A stretch of 60,798 nucleotides of DNA from Chloroflexota bacterium (GCA_963170165.1 CAUJGQ010000077.1:1-60798); one strand, 5' to 3'. Positions 14,702 through 23,275 are shown, counted from the first letter of the stretch. Numbers and translations are program-made. The notes: generated from the letters alone by a model not told the origin.

Positions 14702-15520
14702 TCACAGCGGCGCGGTGAGAATGGGGGCGGTGGTGGGGGCGGGGACGCGCTCACGTTCCAGGGTGACAGCCACGGCATCGACACCGGTAAGGTCGGGCAG
14801 GGTGGCGATGTGATGGCCGCGAGCATCGGGGACGAACACGCCCAGATCCTGCGGGGTGCTGCCACGGATGGCCCACAGCTGATAGACGTCGCTGCCGGCC
14901 GGTCTGGGCAGGGCAGTGAACACGGCCAGCGCCGGGCCCTGGGCGCGCCGGACCACGGCCCCGTGCAGCGCCTCTTGGCCGGGCGCGGGGGCAAACGCCA
15001 CCGACCGGCCGCCACCGGCGAAGGCATCGATGAATCGCTGCTGCGCCGCCAGCCGCTCCTGGCGCTGGTCAAGCTCACCGCGCAGTTGCAGGTTCCACAG
15101 GCCCAGCGCCAGTGCGGCCAGCGCCGCCGCGGCCGCCAACAAGAAAAACACGGGACGGCGGGGGAGCGACGAGCGAGCCGGCGCCGGTGCACGGGCAGTC
15201 CCCGGCACCGGCCCGCCCCCCCCAGATACCGGATACCGGATGCCGGATGGCGCGTCTTGCGGGGCGGTGTCTTCGCGGGCGGTGGCGAGAATGCGGGCGC
15301 GCAAACGGGCGGGTGGCTCGACCGGCTCCGGCGCCTCGGCCAGCAGCCGCGCCACCGTTGCCAGCTCGTACACATCCGTGTGAGAGCGCGGACAGCCATC
15401 CAGGTGCGCCTGAGCCGCCGCCACCTCCTGCGGCAACGCCGCACCAAGCGCCAGTGCGCCGGCGAGCTCTTCCAGCTCGTCGCAGTCCAGCACCAGGGTT
15501 CCCGCTTCTGCCTCAGGCAT
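14702..15520 (-). CDS. RskA-type anti-sigma factor
   Basis: 272 residues. The N-terminal cytoplasmic anti-sigma domain (ELAGALALGAALPQEVAAAQ, then AHLDGC) is followed by a low-complexity linker, one transmembrane helix at about 125-145 (VFFLLAAAAALAALALGLWN), a short coiled coil and a C-terminal beta domain (YQLWAIRGSTPQDLGVFVPD) typical of RskA. It should bind and hold the sigma factor encoded just upstream until an envelope signal triggers proteolysis. Its ATG overlaps the sigma stop by 8 bp. Oddity: the linker contains a 21-nt in-frame heptad repeat (15225-15245) encoding GIRYP-like residues. Confidence 0.85.
   Translation of the reverse strand: MPEAEAGTLVLDCDELEELAGALALGAALPQEVAAAQAHLDGCPRSHTDVYELATVARLLAEAPEPVEPPARLRARILATAREDTAPQDAPSGIRYPVSGGGGPVPGTARAPAPARSSLPRRPVFFLLAAAAALAALALGLWNLQLRGELDQRQERLAAQQRFIDAFAGGGRSVAFAPAPGQEALHGAVVRRAQGPALAVFTALPRPAGSDVYQLWAIRGSTPQDLGVFVPDARGHHIATLPDLTGVDAVAVTLERERVPAPTTAPILTAPL
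15225..15245 (+). repeat. Heptanucleotide array inside the anti-sigma gene
   Basis: GATACCG, GATACCG, GATGCCG: exactly 21 nt, so the reading frame is kept. Same unit family as in nifJ (45209-45257). Confidence 0.75.
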
Positions 15521-16091
15521 CTCGCTCCCATGCGCGCAGCGATCCGCGCAGCCGCTCCAGCGCCAGCCGCATCCGGCTCTTGACGGTGCCCAGCGGGATG
15601 CCCATCCGCTCCGCCACCTCTGGATACGCCAGCCCGCCAAAGTACGCCAGTTCTACCACGTCTCGCTGTTCTGGTGGCAGCGCGGCCAGCGCCGCCCGCA
15701 CCCGCCGGCCGTCCACCGCTTGCATCGCCTCCGCCTCCGGGTTATCCGTCGCGGCCAGCACGAGCGTATCGACGGGCAGCACGCGCGCCACCTGGCCGCC
15801 GGAGCCGCGCAATGCATCAATCGCCCGATTCCGCACAACAGTCAGCAACCAGCCTCGTACCGCACCGCGCTCCGGCTGATAGGTGTGGCCCCGCCGCCAC
15901 AGCGCGAGAAATGCCTCCTGCACCACGTCCTGGGCGGTTTCGGCGTTGCCGGTCACCCGCAGCGCCAGCGCGTGGGCGGCGCGTCCATGACGGTCGTACA
16001 GCTCAGCGAGCGCCGCCTCGTCCCGGGTGACCAGCCGCGCCAGCAGCGCTGCATCCGGATCCGAGACCGCGGGCCCATCTCCCGTTGCCAA
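15513..16091 (-). CDS. ECF-type RNA polymerase sigma factor (SigK-like)
   Basis: 192 residues with sigma region 2 (LYDRHGRAAHALALRVTGNA, QDVVQEAFLALWRRG, GWLLTVVRNRAIDALR) and region 4 (LAALPPEQRDVVELAYFGGL, ERMGIPLGTVKSRMRLALER). The gap and motifs match sigma-70 ECF proteins paired with RskA-like anti-sigmas. Directs RNA polymerase to stress promoters when released. Cotranscribed and translationally coupled with the anti-sigma gene. Divergent from the methyltransferase gene, with heptad arrays between them. Confidence 0.9.
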   Translation of the reverse strand: MATGDGPAVSDPDAALLARLVTRDEAALAELYDRHGRAAHALALRVTGNAETAQDVVQEAFLALWRRGHTYQPERGAVRGWLLTVVRNRAIDALRGSGGQVARVLPVDTLVLAATDNPEAEAMQAVDGRRVRAALAALPPEQRDVVELAYFGGLAYPEVAERMGIPLGTVKSRMRLALERLRGSLRAWERDA

Positions 16092-16144
16092 TATCGCTCC
16101 CGCTCTCTGGTGCTACGCGCCCGCGGCCATCGCGGATCAGTATA

Positions 16145-16165
16145 GCGGTCAGCCGTCAGCGGGAA
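16145..16165 (+). repeat. Heptanucleotide array, GCGGTCA type
   Basis: GCGGTCA, GCCGTCA, GCGGGAA in the sigma/methyltransferase divergent gap. Confidence 0.6.
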
Positions 16166-16224
16166 GACCCAGCCTCGCCGTGCAGACCGCCCCTCAGGCG
16201 CTGGTTGCCGGGGATGTCCATCGA

Positions 16225-16252
16225 CTGTCCCCTGTCCCCTCGCCCCTGTACC
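16225..16252 (+). repeat. Heptanucleotide array, CTGTCCC type
   Basis: CTGTCCC, CTGTCCC, CTCGCCC, CTGTACC: four units in phase. The last unit overlaps the TACCCT (16249-16254) that could serve as the -10 box of the next gene, whose ATG follows 7 nt later. Confidence 0.65.
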
Positions 16253-16261
16253 CTGACAGAG

Positions 16262-16951
16262 ATGACAGCATCAGGACGGCGCAGGCCGAACCCGCTCCAG
16301 CGGTATGACCAACGGTTGACGGCCCGGACACCGGAGGGGGTGGCCCGCCGGTTCCTCATCAGTCCGGCCGGCAACTTCCTCACCAACACGGCGCTGTTCG
16401 TGCTGCCGGAGCAGCTCAACCTCCAGCCCAAGCATCGGGTGCTGGATATCCAGGCCGGCGGCGGCGCGTTGTTGCGCTTTCTGGCGGCGCGGGTGCCGTT
16501 TGAGCAGCCGCCTGCCGGGATTGAAGCATCGCTCCCGGCGCTGCACCTGGGCCGGCCCGCCGCAGGCGCGCCGCCCATCAACCTGCTGGGCGGGCGGCCG
16601 ACCTATTTGCCCTTCGCCGATGCGAGCTTTGACCTGGTGATTGCCGCGCACGTCTTCCGGCGGCTGGCCGACCACGGCCTGGTTCAGTGTCTGCGTGAGG
16701 TTGAGCGGGTACTGCGGCCCAATGGCGTGCTGGTGGGCTGGGAGTTCGCGCCGCTGTCCTCCGAGTGGCTCAACCGTCTGCACGTACGCCTGCTGGCGGG
16801 CGACGTGCTGCCGCCCCACCTGCGCGGCTTCGGCCCGCTGTCGCATTTCGCACTGGAAGCTGGTTTCGTCCGCATCGAGCGCCCGTTGTTGCGCCCCTTC
16901 CTCGTTCCTCCCATCCCCCATACCGCCATCTTGGCGCAAAAGGGGCAGTAG
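16262..16951 (+). CDS. Class I SAM-dependent methyltransferase
   Basis: 229 residues of Methyltransf_11 type: RVLDIQAGGGALLRFLAARV (motif I, with GxG degraded to AGGG), the acidic/strand regions LPFADASFDLVIAAHVFRRL and the VERVLRPNGVLVGWEF block. The C-terminus is short and hydrophobic. Substrate unknown. There is no ribosome-binding site before ATG 16262, but a TACCCT box ends 7 nt upstream, so translation is probably leaderless. The AGGG in motif I may mean weak or altered SAM binding. Confidence 0.8.
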   Translation: MTASGRRRPNPLQRYDQRLTARTPEGVARRFLISPAGNFLTNTALFVLPEQLNLQPKHRVLDIQAGGGALLRFLAARVPFEQPPAGIEASLPALHLGRPAAGAPPINLLGGRPTYLPFADASFDLVIAAHVFRRLADHGLVQCLREVERVLRPNGVLVGWEFAPLSSEWLNRLHVRLLAGDVLPPHLRGFGPLSHFALEAGFVRIERPLLRPFLVPPIPHTAILAQKGQ

Positions 16952-17011
16952 GTAGCCGCGGAGAGGCGGCACGGTCGCTGTCGGGCCTCGTTCACCCCAC
17001 ACAACGCCAAA

Positions 17012-17037
17012 GAAGCGGGAGCTGCCGCCCCCGCTTC
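17012..17037. terminator. Bidirectional terminator-like hairpin
   Basis: GAAGCGGG (17012-17019) pairs with CCCGCTTC (17030-17037), between convergent genes; on the minus strand TTTGGCGTTGTG follows. Probably serves the small Gly/Asn-rich gene. Confidence 0.5.
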
Positions 17038-17094
17038 CTGGTGTGCGTTGTGCTGTGGGTCATTCCACCGGTTGCCGCCGAGCGGCGCCCGGGT

Positions 17095-17289
17095 CTACAG
17101 CCGCCAGAAGTTGCCGGCGGTGATGACGTTGCCGGCCTGCTGGCCGCCGGGGCGGTTGATGCCGGTGTTGTTGACGAAGCCGTTGACCATCACGCCGGGG
17201 CCGTAGTGGGTGAAGTTGCCACCGGAGATGACGTTGCCGGCCTGCGAGCCGAAGTTGTTGCCGCTGTTGTACACGCCGCCACTGATCAT
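17095..17289 (-). CDS. 64-aa Gly/Asn-rich repeat protein, amyloid-motif-like
   Basis: MISGGVYNSGNNFGSQAGNV and so on: Gly, Asn, Val and aromatics dominate, with almost no charge. Two imperfect copies, QAGNVISGGNF and QAGNVITAGNF, are separated by THYGPGVMVNGFVNNTGI. GGGAGG seven nt before the ATG makes expression likely. The alternating G-N-V-x-x-G-G/A-N-F pattern resembles short bacterial amyloid signalling motifs (NVISGG...GPVVQ type) found on STAND/NLR partners in actinobacteria; that comparison is inference from pattern only. Otherwise an uncharacterised microprotein. Confidence 0.7.
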   Translation of the reverse strand: MISGGVYNSGNNFGSQAGNVISGGNFTHYGPGVMVNGFVNNTGINRPGGQQAGNVITAGNFWRL

Positions 17290-17447
17290 GGGGTGCCTCC
17301 CTGGTGCTGCTACCGGCGGGACCGTCCCGTATGCCCCGTCCGCTGTGTCTGTAGGATGCCAGCCCCCGCCCGCCCCGGCTGTTCCCCCGCACACACCACC
17401 ACCGTCAGCGCGCGCACACGTTGGCTGTCTCCCCGATGACAGGGAAA

Positions 17448-18797
17448 CTACGGCCCGGCCAGCGCGGCCAGAGGAGTGACGGGCTGCCCGGCGGCGTAGA
17501 TGGCGCGGATGCGGCGCGTGTGACGGATATCTGCCAGCGGATCGGCCCCGAGCAGCACCAGGTCGGCGGCGTGGCCAGGGGCGATACTGCCCCACTCGCC
17601 GGCGCTACCCAGCAACTCGGCGGGGCGCCGGGTAGCGGCGCGCAGGGCGTCCATGGGTGTGAGCCCGGCGCGCACCAGCAGCTCCAGCTCGCGGTGTAAT
17701 GAGACGCCGGAGACGATGGCGACATTGGGGCAATCGGTCCCCGCGACGATGGTGCCCCCGGCGCGGTGGAAACCACCGGTGAGCGCCAGCAGGTGCTCCC
17801 AGGCGCGGCGGGTGCGCGCCTGCGCCCGCTCCGATGCGCCGGCCGCCGCCTGCCGTCGCTCGGCCCACCGCTCCTGCAGCGTACGGGCGACCGGTGGCGG
17901 CAAGAGCGACAGCAGGGGTGTGCACTCCGGATCATCCAGCGCCATATCACCACCGTCTTCGCCCATCGCCGCGGGGCGGGCGGCGTACAGGACAAGCGTC
18001 GGATCGAGCGCCGTCCCGGCAGCCAGCAGCCGTGCATATAGCCGCCGGACCGCCTCACCCTCCGGGTCGACATCCGGCAGCCAGCGCCACATCCAGCCGC
18101 CAAACTCGAATGGTGTCAGCGCGCCCGGATCGGGCAGCCGGTGTTCCTCCGGCGCCAGCCCGGCAAACACCATCAGGTGCTCCAGGCAATCAACCCCGGC
18201 TTCAGCGGCGGCCCCGCCAGTGGTGGCCTGCTGGTGCATGAACACCCGCAGCCCACGCGCGTGCGCCCGCGCCACCGCCCGCCGCGCCGTCTCCGGCCGG
18301 ACGGTAATGTACAGCTTGATGGCGTCGACACCGGCATCCGCCAGCTCATCCACAACGGCTTCGACCTCGCCGGCGGCGAACCCGCGCGACATGTGGGCGA
18401 AGCCATCGAAGGGTGTCCCTTCCTCCAGCAGCGGCCCGGCGTAGTGCAGGCGCGGGCCCGCCACCTGCCCTGCCTCCAGCGCCGCACGCGCGGCTGCCAG
18501 ATCCGGCAACCGGCCGCCCAGGTCCAGCACGGTGGTCACCCCTGCGGCGGTGAACATTGACAGATGCTGCTGCTCCGGTGGGCCGATATGGACGTGCATA
18601 TCGACCAGGCCGGGGATGGCGTACGCACCGTCCGCCGCCACCACCGCCGCCCCTTCCGGCACGGGCGTGGCGGCGCGCGGCCCCACCCGGGTGAAGCGGC
18701 CACCCTCCATCACGATCACGGCATCGGCCAGCGGCGGCCCGCCCAGCCCGTCAATCAGCGTCGCGCCGGTGATAGCAGACGGGCGGTCGGTAGCCAT
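17448..18797 (-). CDS. Amidohydrolase family protein (imidazolonepropionase/prolidase-like)
   Basis: 449 residues, TIM-barrel metal hydrolase. Beta cap TGATLIDGLGGPPLADAVIV, metal motif DMHVHIG (HxH), a Lys-bearing strand (DAIKLYITVRPE), later His in RVFMHQQAT and CLEHLMVF, and an Asp in VAGTDCPNV, then the C-terminal cap PGHAADLVLLGADPLADIRH. Hydrolyses a C-N bond of an unknown cyclic amide or peptide. Start 18797 is chosen for GAGGTGTGCC next to it. Monocistronic by position. Confidence 0.85.
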   Translation of the reverse strand: MATDRPSAITGATLIDGLGGPPLADAVIVMEGGRFTRVGPRAATPVPEGAAVVAADGAYAIPGLVDMHVHIGPPEQQHLSMFTAAGVTTVLDLGGRLPDLAAARAALEAGQVAGPRLHYAGPLLEEGTPFDGFAHMSRGFAAGEVEAVVDELADAGVDAIKLYITVRPETARRAVARAHARGLRVFMHQQATTGGAAAEAGVDCLEHLMVFAGLAPEEHRLPDPGALTPFEFGGWMWRWLPDVDPEGEAVRRLYARLLAAGTALDPTLVLYAARPAAMGEDGGDMALDDPECTPLLSLLPPPVARTLQERWAERRQAAAGASERAQARTRRAWEHLLALTGGFHRAGGTIVAGTDCPNVAIVSGVSLHRELELLVRAGLTPMDALRAATRRPAELLGSAGEWGSIAPGHAADLVLLGADPLADIRHTRRIRAIYAAGQPVTPLAALAGP

Positions 18798-18864
18798 GGC
18801 ACACCTCGAAGAGGAATGACGGCGGGCACAACGGTGCACCCAAGCATACGCTGGCCTGCACCCT

Positions 18865-19899
18865 TTACCCTGCCGCGGCGCACATCCGCTCAGCGGTAGC
18901 GGCATCGGGGGAGACGAAGTACAGCAGCTCCTTGTTACGCAGGTGGCTGACGCGGCCCACCCGCCGGCCCTCGGGATTGTAGATGCCGATCTGCGCGCCC
19001 ACGTAGCGCTTGTACGCCAGTTCGCGCACGGTCACGTGCCCGCGGGTGGCCAGCATCCGCTCCAGCTCGGCGCGGGAGAGGTAACCTTCGTTGTTGAAGG
19101 AGACGATCAGGTGCGGCGCCCGCACCGCACTGATCACACGCTCCAGGGCCGGGCCGATGCCGGGGCGGGAGTTGAAGGGGCTACGGTAGGTGCGGCAATC
19201 GGCGCGCTTGCAGGCGACGCCGTACACGGCCGGCGCGTCCCAGCGCACCAGTGTCTCCCAGATATGGTAGTTGCCCCGGTAGCTATGCTGGTTGTACGGC
19301 GGATCGAGATACGCCACATCGCACGGCGTCGCGGCCGCATCCTCCGCCTCCCGCGCCAGCGCCAGGCCGGGGCCCGGCAGCACTGCCGGCAGCCGCAGTT
19401 CGATATCGGCATAGGCGCGCGGCGCCCACTGCTTGAGATAGGCCATTTGCAGGCCGGTGGTAGAGTCCACCCGATCTGCCGCCTCCATGAGCGAGACCAG
19501 CAGCACCGCCTCCAGCGCCGGCGGCAGCGCCCAGGCGGCGATCTGCTCGCGCATGGCGTCGATGCGGGCGCCGTTCTTGGGCTGGAAATAGCGGGCGCGC
19601 TCGCAGAACGTTGCCGTGAAGTAGCCGGGGCGAGGTGGTAGTGCTGTCAGATCGCGGATCAGGCGCGCGGCCGTCTCCCCCACCTCTCGCGCATCTGCCT
19701 CCACATAGCAGCGGGCCAGCGTCGCCGCGTAAGCGTTGTGGTCGTTGGCGGTTACACCGAAGGCCGCGCGCTTGAGCGCGTGCCCCACCCGCGCCGTACC
19801 GGAGAACAGGTCCAGCACGGTGCGTGCCTCCGGCACGGCCCGCACCGCGGCGACAATGTGGGGAACCAGCAGACGCTTGGAGCCGAGATACTTGATCAT
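18865..19899 (-). CDS. D12-class DNA adenine methyltransferase, orphan
   Basis: 344 residues. Begins MIKYLGSKRLLVPHIVAAVR as in Dam/FokI-type D12 enzymes. SAM-binding motif DLFSGTARVGHALKRAAFGV at about 30-50 and the catalytic motif DPPYNQHSYRGNYHIWE near residue 200, together with RYFQPKNGARIDAMR. Methylates N6 of adenine in a short DNA site. No restriction endonuclease gene lies within several kb on either side, so it looks like an orphan, possibly for epigenetic regulation or phage protection. The target sequence cannot be inferred. Confidence 0.85.
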   Translation of the reverse strand: MIKYLGSKRLLVPHIVAAVRAVPEARTVLDLFSGTARVGHALKRAAFGVTANDHNAYAATLARCYVEADAREVGETAARLIRDLTALPPRPGYFTATFCERARYFQPKNGARIDAMREQIAAWALPPALEAVLLVSLMEAADRVDSTTGLQMAYLKQWAPRAYADIELRLPAVLPGPGLALAREAEDAAATPCDVAYLDPPYNQHSYRGNYHIWETLVRWDAPAVYGVACKRADCRTYRSPFNSRPGIGPALERVISAVRAPHLIVSFNNEGYLSRAELERMLATRGHVTVRELAYKRYVGAQIGIYNPEGRRVGRVSHLRNKELLYFVSPDAATAERMCAAAG

Positions 19900-19906
19900 A
19901 GCGGCC

Positions 19907-19934
19907 GGCGTAAGCCGTCAGCGAACAGCGCGCA
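19907..19934 (+). repeat. Heptanucleotide array, GCCGTCA type
   Basis: GGCGTAA, GCCGTCA, GCGAACA, GCGCGCA directly upstream of the DNA methylase start. Confidence 0.55.
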
Positions 19935-20160
19935 ACGGCTGCATCGCTCTCGCGAGTGTACGGGCAGGTCTGCGCCCTGGCCAACCGCGCAATGTCTCGC
20001 GTCCCTGGTGGGGCTCTGCTACGCTCAGGGGCGCCGGGGGGCGGATGAGAGGTTTAACAGATCGCTAGCATCCCGCCGGTGAGTGACGCCTACCCTAGAG
20101 CTATCGACTGGCCGCGCCGGCTTCCCGCTCCGGCTGTGGACCCATGCAGGACAGGGCAGC

Positions 20161-21033
20161 ATGAGCGGCTTCCGCAGCATCCCACCACCTTCACGCACGC
20201 CTCCGGCGCCGCCGCCTGCCCCACCGCCCAAGAGCCGGCTGCGTGCCGTGCGTGCATTCGGGCCGCGGCTGACGCTGCCGCTGACACTGCTGGGCGGGGC
20301 GATGCTTGGTGTGCTGCTGATGCTGGTGTACCTGGAGCTGCAGCCGCCCAAGGGTGCGTACACCGACGAGGATATCCGGCGGCTGGCCCAGGAGCAGATC
20401 GCTTCCATCACCCCCTCGCCGCCGGTGGAGCCGGTGCTGTACGCCCAGATCCGGCCTGCGGTGGTCCATATCACGATCGCCGGGCGCAACGCCGACAACA
20501 CCTCCTTCAGCGGGCGCGGCAGCGGCGTGGTGGTGGATGAGAACGGCAGCATCCTCACCAGCCTCCATGTCGTCCAGGGAGCTGAATCGGTGGATGTGCG
20601 CTTCTTCGACGGCACCACCGCCCGCGCCACGGTCAAGCAGCGCCAGCCAGAGCGTGACCTGGCCATCATTCAGGTTGACAGCCTGCCAGAAGGGGTGCAG
20701 CCCGCCACGTTGGGTGGCGGTGTCAACCCGGGCGACCGCGTGCTGGCCATCGGCAGCCCCTTCGGGTTGGAGGCAAGCGTCTCGATGGGCATCGTCTCGG
20801 CGCTGGGCCGGCGCTTCACCGTCGCCTCCACTGGCCAGGTGTTGGAGAACATGATCCAATTCGACGCCGCCGTGAATCCGGGCAATTCCGGCGGTCCGTT
20901 GATCGACATGACGGGCCGGGTGGTGGGCATCGTCGCCGGTATCGCGAACCCCACGAACCAGAACGTCTTCATCGGCCTCGGCTTCGCGGTCCCCATCGCC
21001 GCCGCCGCCGGGCTACAAGCGCCGATCCAGTAA
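20161..21033 (+). CDS. Membrane-anchored trypsin-like serine protease (HtrA type, no PDZ)
   Basis: 290 residues: a short proline-rich cytoplasmic tail, one transmembrane helix at about 40-60, then a protease domain. Catalytic triad: H136 (LTSLHVVQG), D166 (ERDLAIIQ), S243 (NPGNSGGPL). Lacks the C-terminal PDZ domain of DegP/HtrA, so it is shorter than usual and probably not regulated by peptide binding. Expected to cleave misfolded or signalling proteins outside the membrane. A TACCCT box lies at 20091-20096. An in-frame GTG at 20083 is a less likely start because the family-like tail begins at 20161. Confidence 0.85.
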   Translation: MSGFRSIPPPSRTPPAPPPAPPPKSRLRAVRAFGPRLTLPLTLLGGAMLGVLLMLVYLELQPPKGAYTDEDIRRLAQEQIASITPSPPVEPVLYAQIRPAVVHITIAGRNADNTSFSGRGSGVVVDENGSILTSLHVVQGAESVDVRFFDGTTARATVKQRQPERDLAIIQVDSLPEGVQPATLGGGVNPGDRVLAIGSPFGLEASVSMGIVSALGRRFTVASTGQVLENMIQFDAAVNPGNSGGPLIDMTGRVVGIVAGIANPTNQNVFIGLGFAVPIAAAAGLQAPIQ

Positions 21034-21041
21034 GGCAGCCG

Positions 21042-21069
21042 GCTATCAGCGGTCAGCGGTCAGCGAGGG
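21042..21069 (+). repeat. Heptanucleotide array, GCGGTCA type
   Basis: GCTATCA, GCGGTCA, GCGGTCA, GCGAGGG just after the protease stop. Confidence 0.65.
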
Positions 21070-21106
21070 TGCCACGGTGGTGCTGCACGTCATCGATGGT
21101 CCACCG

Positions 21107-21127
21107 GCTGAAAGCTGAGCGCTAACC
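21107..21127 (+). repeat. Heptanucleotide array upstream of MoxR
   Basis: GCTGAAA, GCTGAGC, GCTAACC, ending next to the GACCGAAGGGAG leader box. Confidence 0.5.
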
Positions 21128-21131
21128 GCGC

Positions 21132-21143
21132 GACCGAAGGGAG
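21132..21143 (+). promoter_or_regulatory. Extended Shine-Dalgarno box GACCGAAGGGAG
   Basis: Six nt before the MoxR ATG. The same or near-identical box precedes at least six other genes in the window, always 6-9 nt from the start codon. Confidence 0.6.
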
Positions 21144-21148
21144 CCTCC

Positions 21149-22225
21149 ATGACCACCATGCCTCAGGACATACCGCCGCAGGAGCCGCAGACGCCGGTTG
21201 AGCAGGTGCTGTACGAGATCAAGAAGGTGATCGTCGGGCAGGAGTATCTGCTAGAACGGCTGCTGGTGGCGCTGCTGGCCCGCGGGCACATCCTGGTCGA
21301 AGGCGTACCGGGGCTGGCGAAGACGCTGGCGATCCGCACGGTGGCGGAGACCATCGGCGGGCTATTTAAGCGCATCCAGTTCACGCCGGACCTGGTGCCC
21401 GCTGACCTGGTGGGCACCCGCATCTACAGCCAGCAGACGGGAGAGTTCACCACTTCGTTCGGCCCGGTGTTCACCAACCTGCTGCTGGCGGATGAGATCA
21501 ACCGCGCACCGGCCAAGGTGCAGTCCGCCCTGCTGGAGGTGATGCAGGAGCGGCAGGTGACGATTGGCCGCGAGACCCACCGCGTGCCCAACCCCTTCCT
21601 GGTGCTCGCCACCCAGAACCCCATCGAGACCGAAGGCACCTACGCCCTCCCGGAGGCGCAGGTCGACCGCTTCATGCTCAAAGTGCTGGTGGACTACCCC
21701 ACCGAGCGGGAAGAACTGGTGGTCGTCCAGCGCATGACCGGCATCTTTCAGCAGCCGCGTCAGATCATCACGACTGATGAGCTGCTGGACCTGCAGCGCC
21801 AGGCAGACAACGTCTACGTAGACCCCGAGCTGATGGAGTATGCCGTACGTATCGTCGGCGCTACCCGCCGCCCGGCGCAGTACGGCCTGCAGGACGTCGC
21901 CCGCTACCTGACCTTTGGCGCCAGCCCGCGCGCCTCCATCAATCTGGTGCTCGGCGCCCGGGCGCTGGCCATGCTGCGCAGCCGCGAGTACGCGGTGCCG
22001 CACGATATCGCAGACCTGGCAGGAGACGTACTGCGCCACCGGCTGGTGCTCTCCTACGAGGCGCTGGCCGATGGCGTCAGCGCTGACGCGATCATCGCCC
22101 GTATCATGGAGCGCGTCCCGCGCCCGGTGCGCCCGCTGACGGACGAAGGCCGGTTCGCCCCCGCGCGGGCGCAGGCGGGAGAGGGCGGCCAGGGCCAGGG
22201 TCCCGGGCTGGCCTATTCGGGGTAA
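21149..22225 (+). CDS. MoxR-family AAA+ ATPase
   Basis: 358 residues with MoxR motifs: VIVGQEYLLERLLVALLARG, Walker A GVPGLAKT, QFTPDLVPADLVG, Walker B LLLADEINRAPAKVQSALLE, and sensor NPIETEGTYALPEAQVDRFM. The C-terminal helical lid is followed by a Gln/Gly-rich tail. MoxR ATPases act as chaperones with VWA-domain proteins, activating metalloenzymes or envelope factors. First gene of a MoxR-DUF58-VWA operon, the standard arrangement. Confidence 0.95.
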   Translation: MTTMPQDIPPQEPQTPVEQVLYEIKKVIVGQEYLLERLLVALLARGHILVEGVPGLAKTLAIRTVAETIGGLFKRIQFTPDLVPADLVGTRIYSQQTGEFTTSFGPVFTNLLLADEINRAPAKVQSALLEVMQERQVTIGRETHRVPNPFLVLATQNPIETEGTYALPEAQVDRFMLKVLVDYPTEREELVVVQRMTGIFQQPRQIITTDELLDLQRQADNVYVDPELMEYAVRIVGATRRPAQYGLQDVARYLTFGASPRASINLVLGARALAMLRSREYAVPHDIADLAGDVLRHRLVLSYEALADGVSADAIIARIMERVPRPVRPLTDEGRFAPARAQAGEGGQGQGPGLAYSG

Positions 22226-22279
22226 GCGATTCCCCTTGCCCGCGGGCGGGCGAGGGGAGAGGGTGAGGGAGAGCCGTCC

Positions 22280-23275
22280 GTGCCCAAGAAACCGCACGAC
22301 ACCGCGCCGCCACCCGCGCCGGAACAGCGGCCGAGCGCCGAGCGCATCCTGCAACGGCTGGACTGGCATGTAGTCCGGCGGCTGGACGGTGTGCTCCAGG
22401 GCGATTACCGCTCGCTGTTCTACGGCCACGGGCTGGATCTGGCCGAGGTGCGCGAGTACCAGCCTTCGGATGACGTGCGCTACATGGACTGGAATGTGAC
22501 GGCGCGCATGGGCACGCCGTACGTGCGCCAGTATCTCGAAGACCGAGAAATCACCGCCTGGCTGCTGCTGGATCTGTCGCCTTCGGTGGACTTCGGCACC
22601 GCGCGGGCGCACAAGCGTGACCTGGTGATCGACTTCGCCGGGGCGATGGCGCGGCTGCTTACCCGCCACGGCAACCGCGTCGGCGCGCTGCTGTACTCCG
22701 GCGGCGTGGACGAGGTGATCCCCGCCCGCGGCGGCCGCACCCAGGCACTGACGCTGATCCACCAGCTCACCCGCCCGGACCGCCGCCGCTCTGCCGGGCC
22801 GACCAACCTGACCAGTGTGCTGGACCGCGCCGCGCAGAGCATCCGCCGCCGCTCACTGGTGTTTGTGGTGTCAGACTTTATCGCGGCGCCGGGGTGGGAG
22901 GCGCCGCTACGGCGGCTGGCCCACCGCCACGAGCTCATCGCCGTGCGCCTGCGCGACCCGCGCGAGGAGACGCTGCCGGATGTTGGGCCACTGGTGCTGG
23001 AAGACGCCGAGACCGGCGAGCAGATGTATGTGGACACACACGACAAGCGCTTCCGCGAGCGGTTCGCCCGGATGGCACGCGAGCGGAACGCGGCGTTGAG
23101 CCGCACCTTCACCCGCAACGGTATCGATGTGCTGGATCTGTCCACCGATGGCGATGTGCTGCGCGAGCTGGCGCGGTTTGCTCTGCGCCGCCGCCAGAGC
23201 CGCGGCCGCCACGCTCCCGCCGGCCTGCCATCGGAAAGTGTGTTGGGCTCATGGGTAGAGGCGGCAGGCGGATAG
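22280..23275 (+). CDS. DUF58 domain protein (VWA-related)
   Basis: 331 residues, GTG start. DUF58 signature GHGLDLAEVREYQPSDDVRYMDWNVTARMG..., followed by a VWA-like fold with a reduced MIDAS (LLLDLSPSVDFG). Later ARGGRTQALTLIHQL and VFVVSDFIAAPGWE are typical. Acts with the MoxR ATPase encoded 54 bp upstream and the VWA protein downstream, probably in envelope stress or protein-complex maturation. No transmembrane segment, so probably cytoplasmic. Confidence 0.9.
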   Translation: MPKKPHDTAPPPAPEQRPSAERILQRLDWHVVRRLDGVLQGDYRSLFYGHGLDLAEVREYQPSDDVRYMDWNVTARMGTPYVRQYLEDREITAWLLLDLSPSVDFGTARAHKRDLVIDFAGAMARLLTRHGNRVGALLYSGGVDEVIPARGGRTQALTLIHQLTRPDRRRSAGPTNLTSVLDRAAQSIRRRSLVFVVSDFIAAPGWEAPLRRLAHRHELIAVRLRDPREETLPDVGPLVLEDAETGEQMYVDTHDKRFRERFARMARERNAALSRTFTRNGIDVLDLSTDGDVLRELARFALRRRQSRGRHAPAGLPSESVLGSWVEAAGG

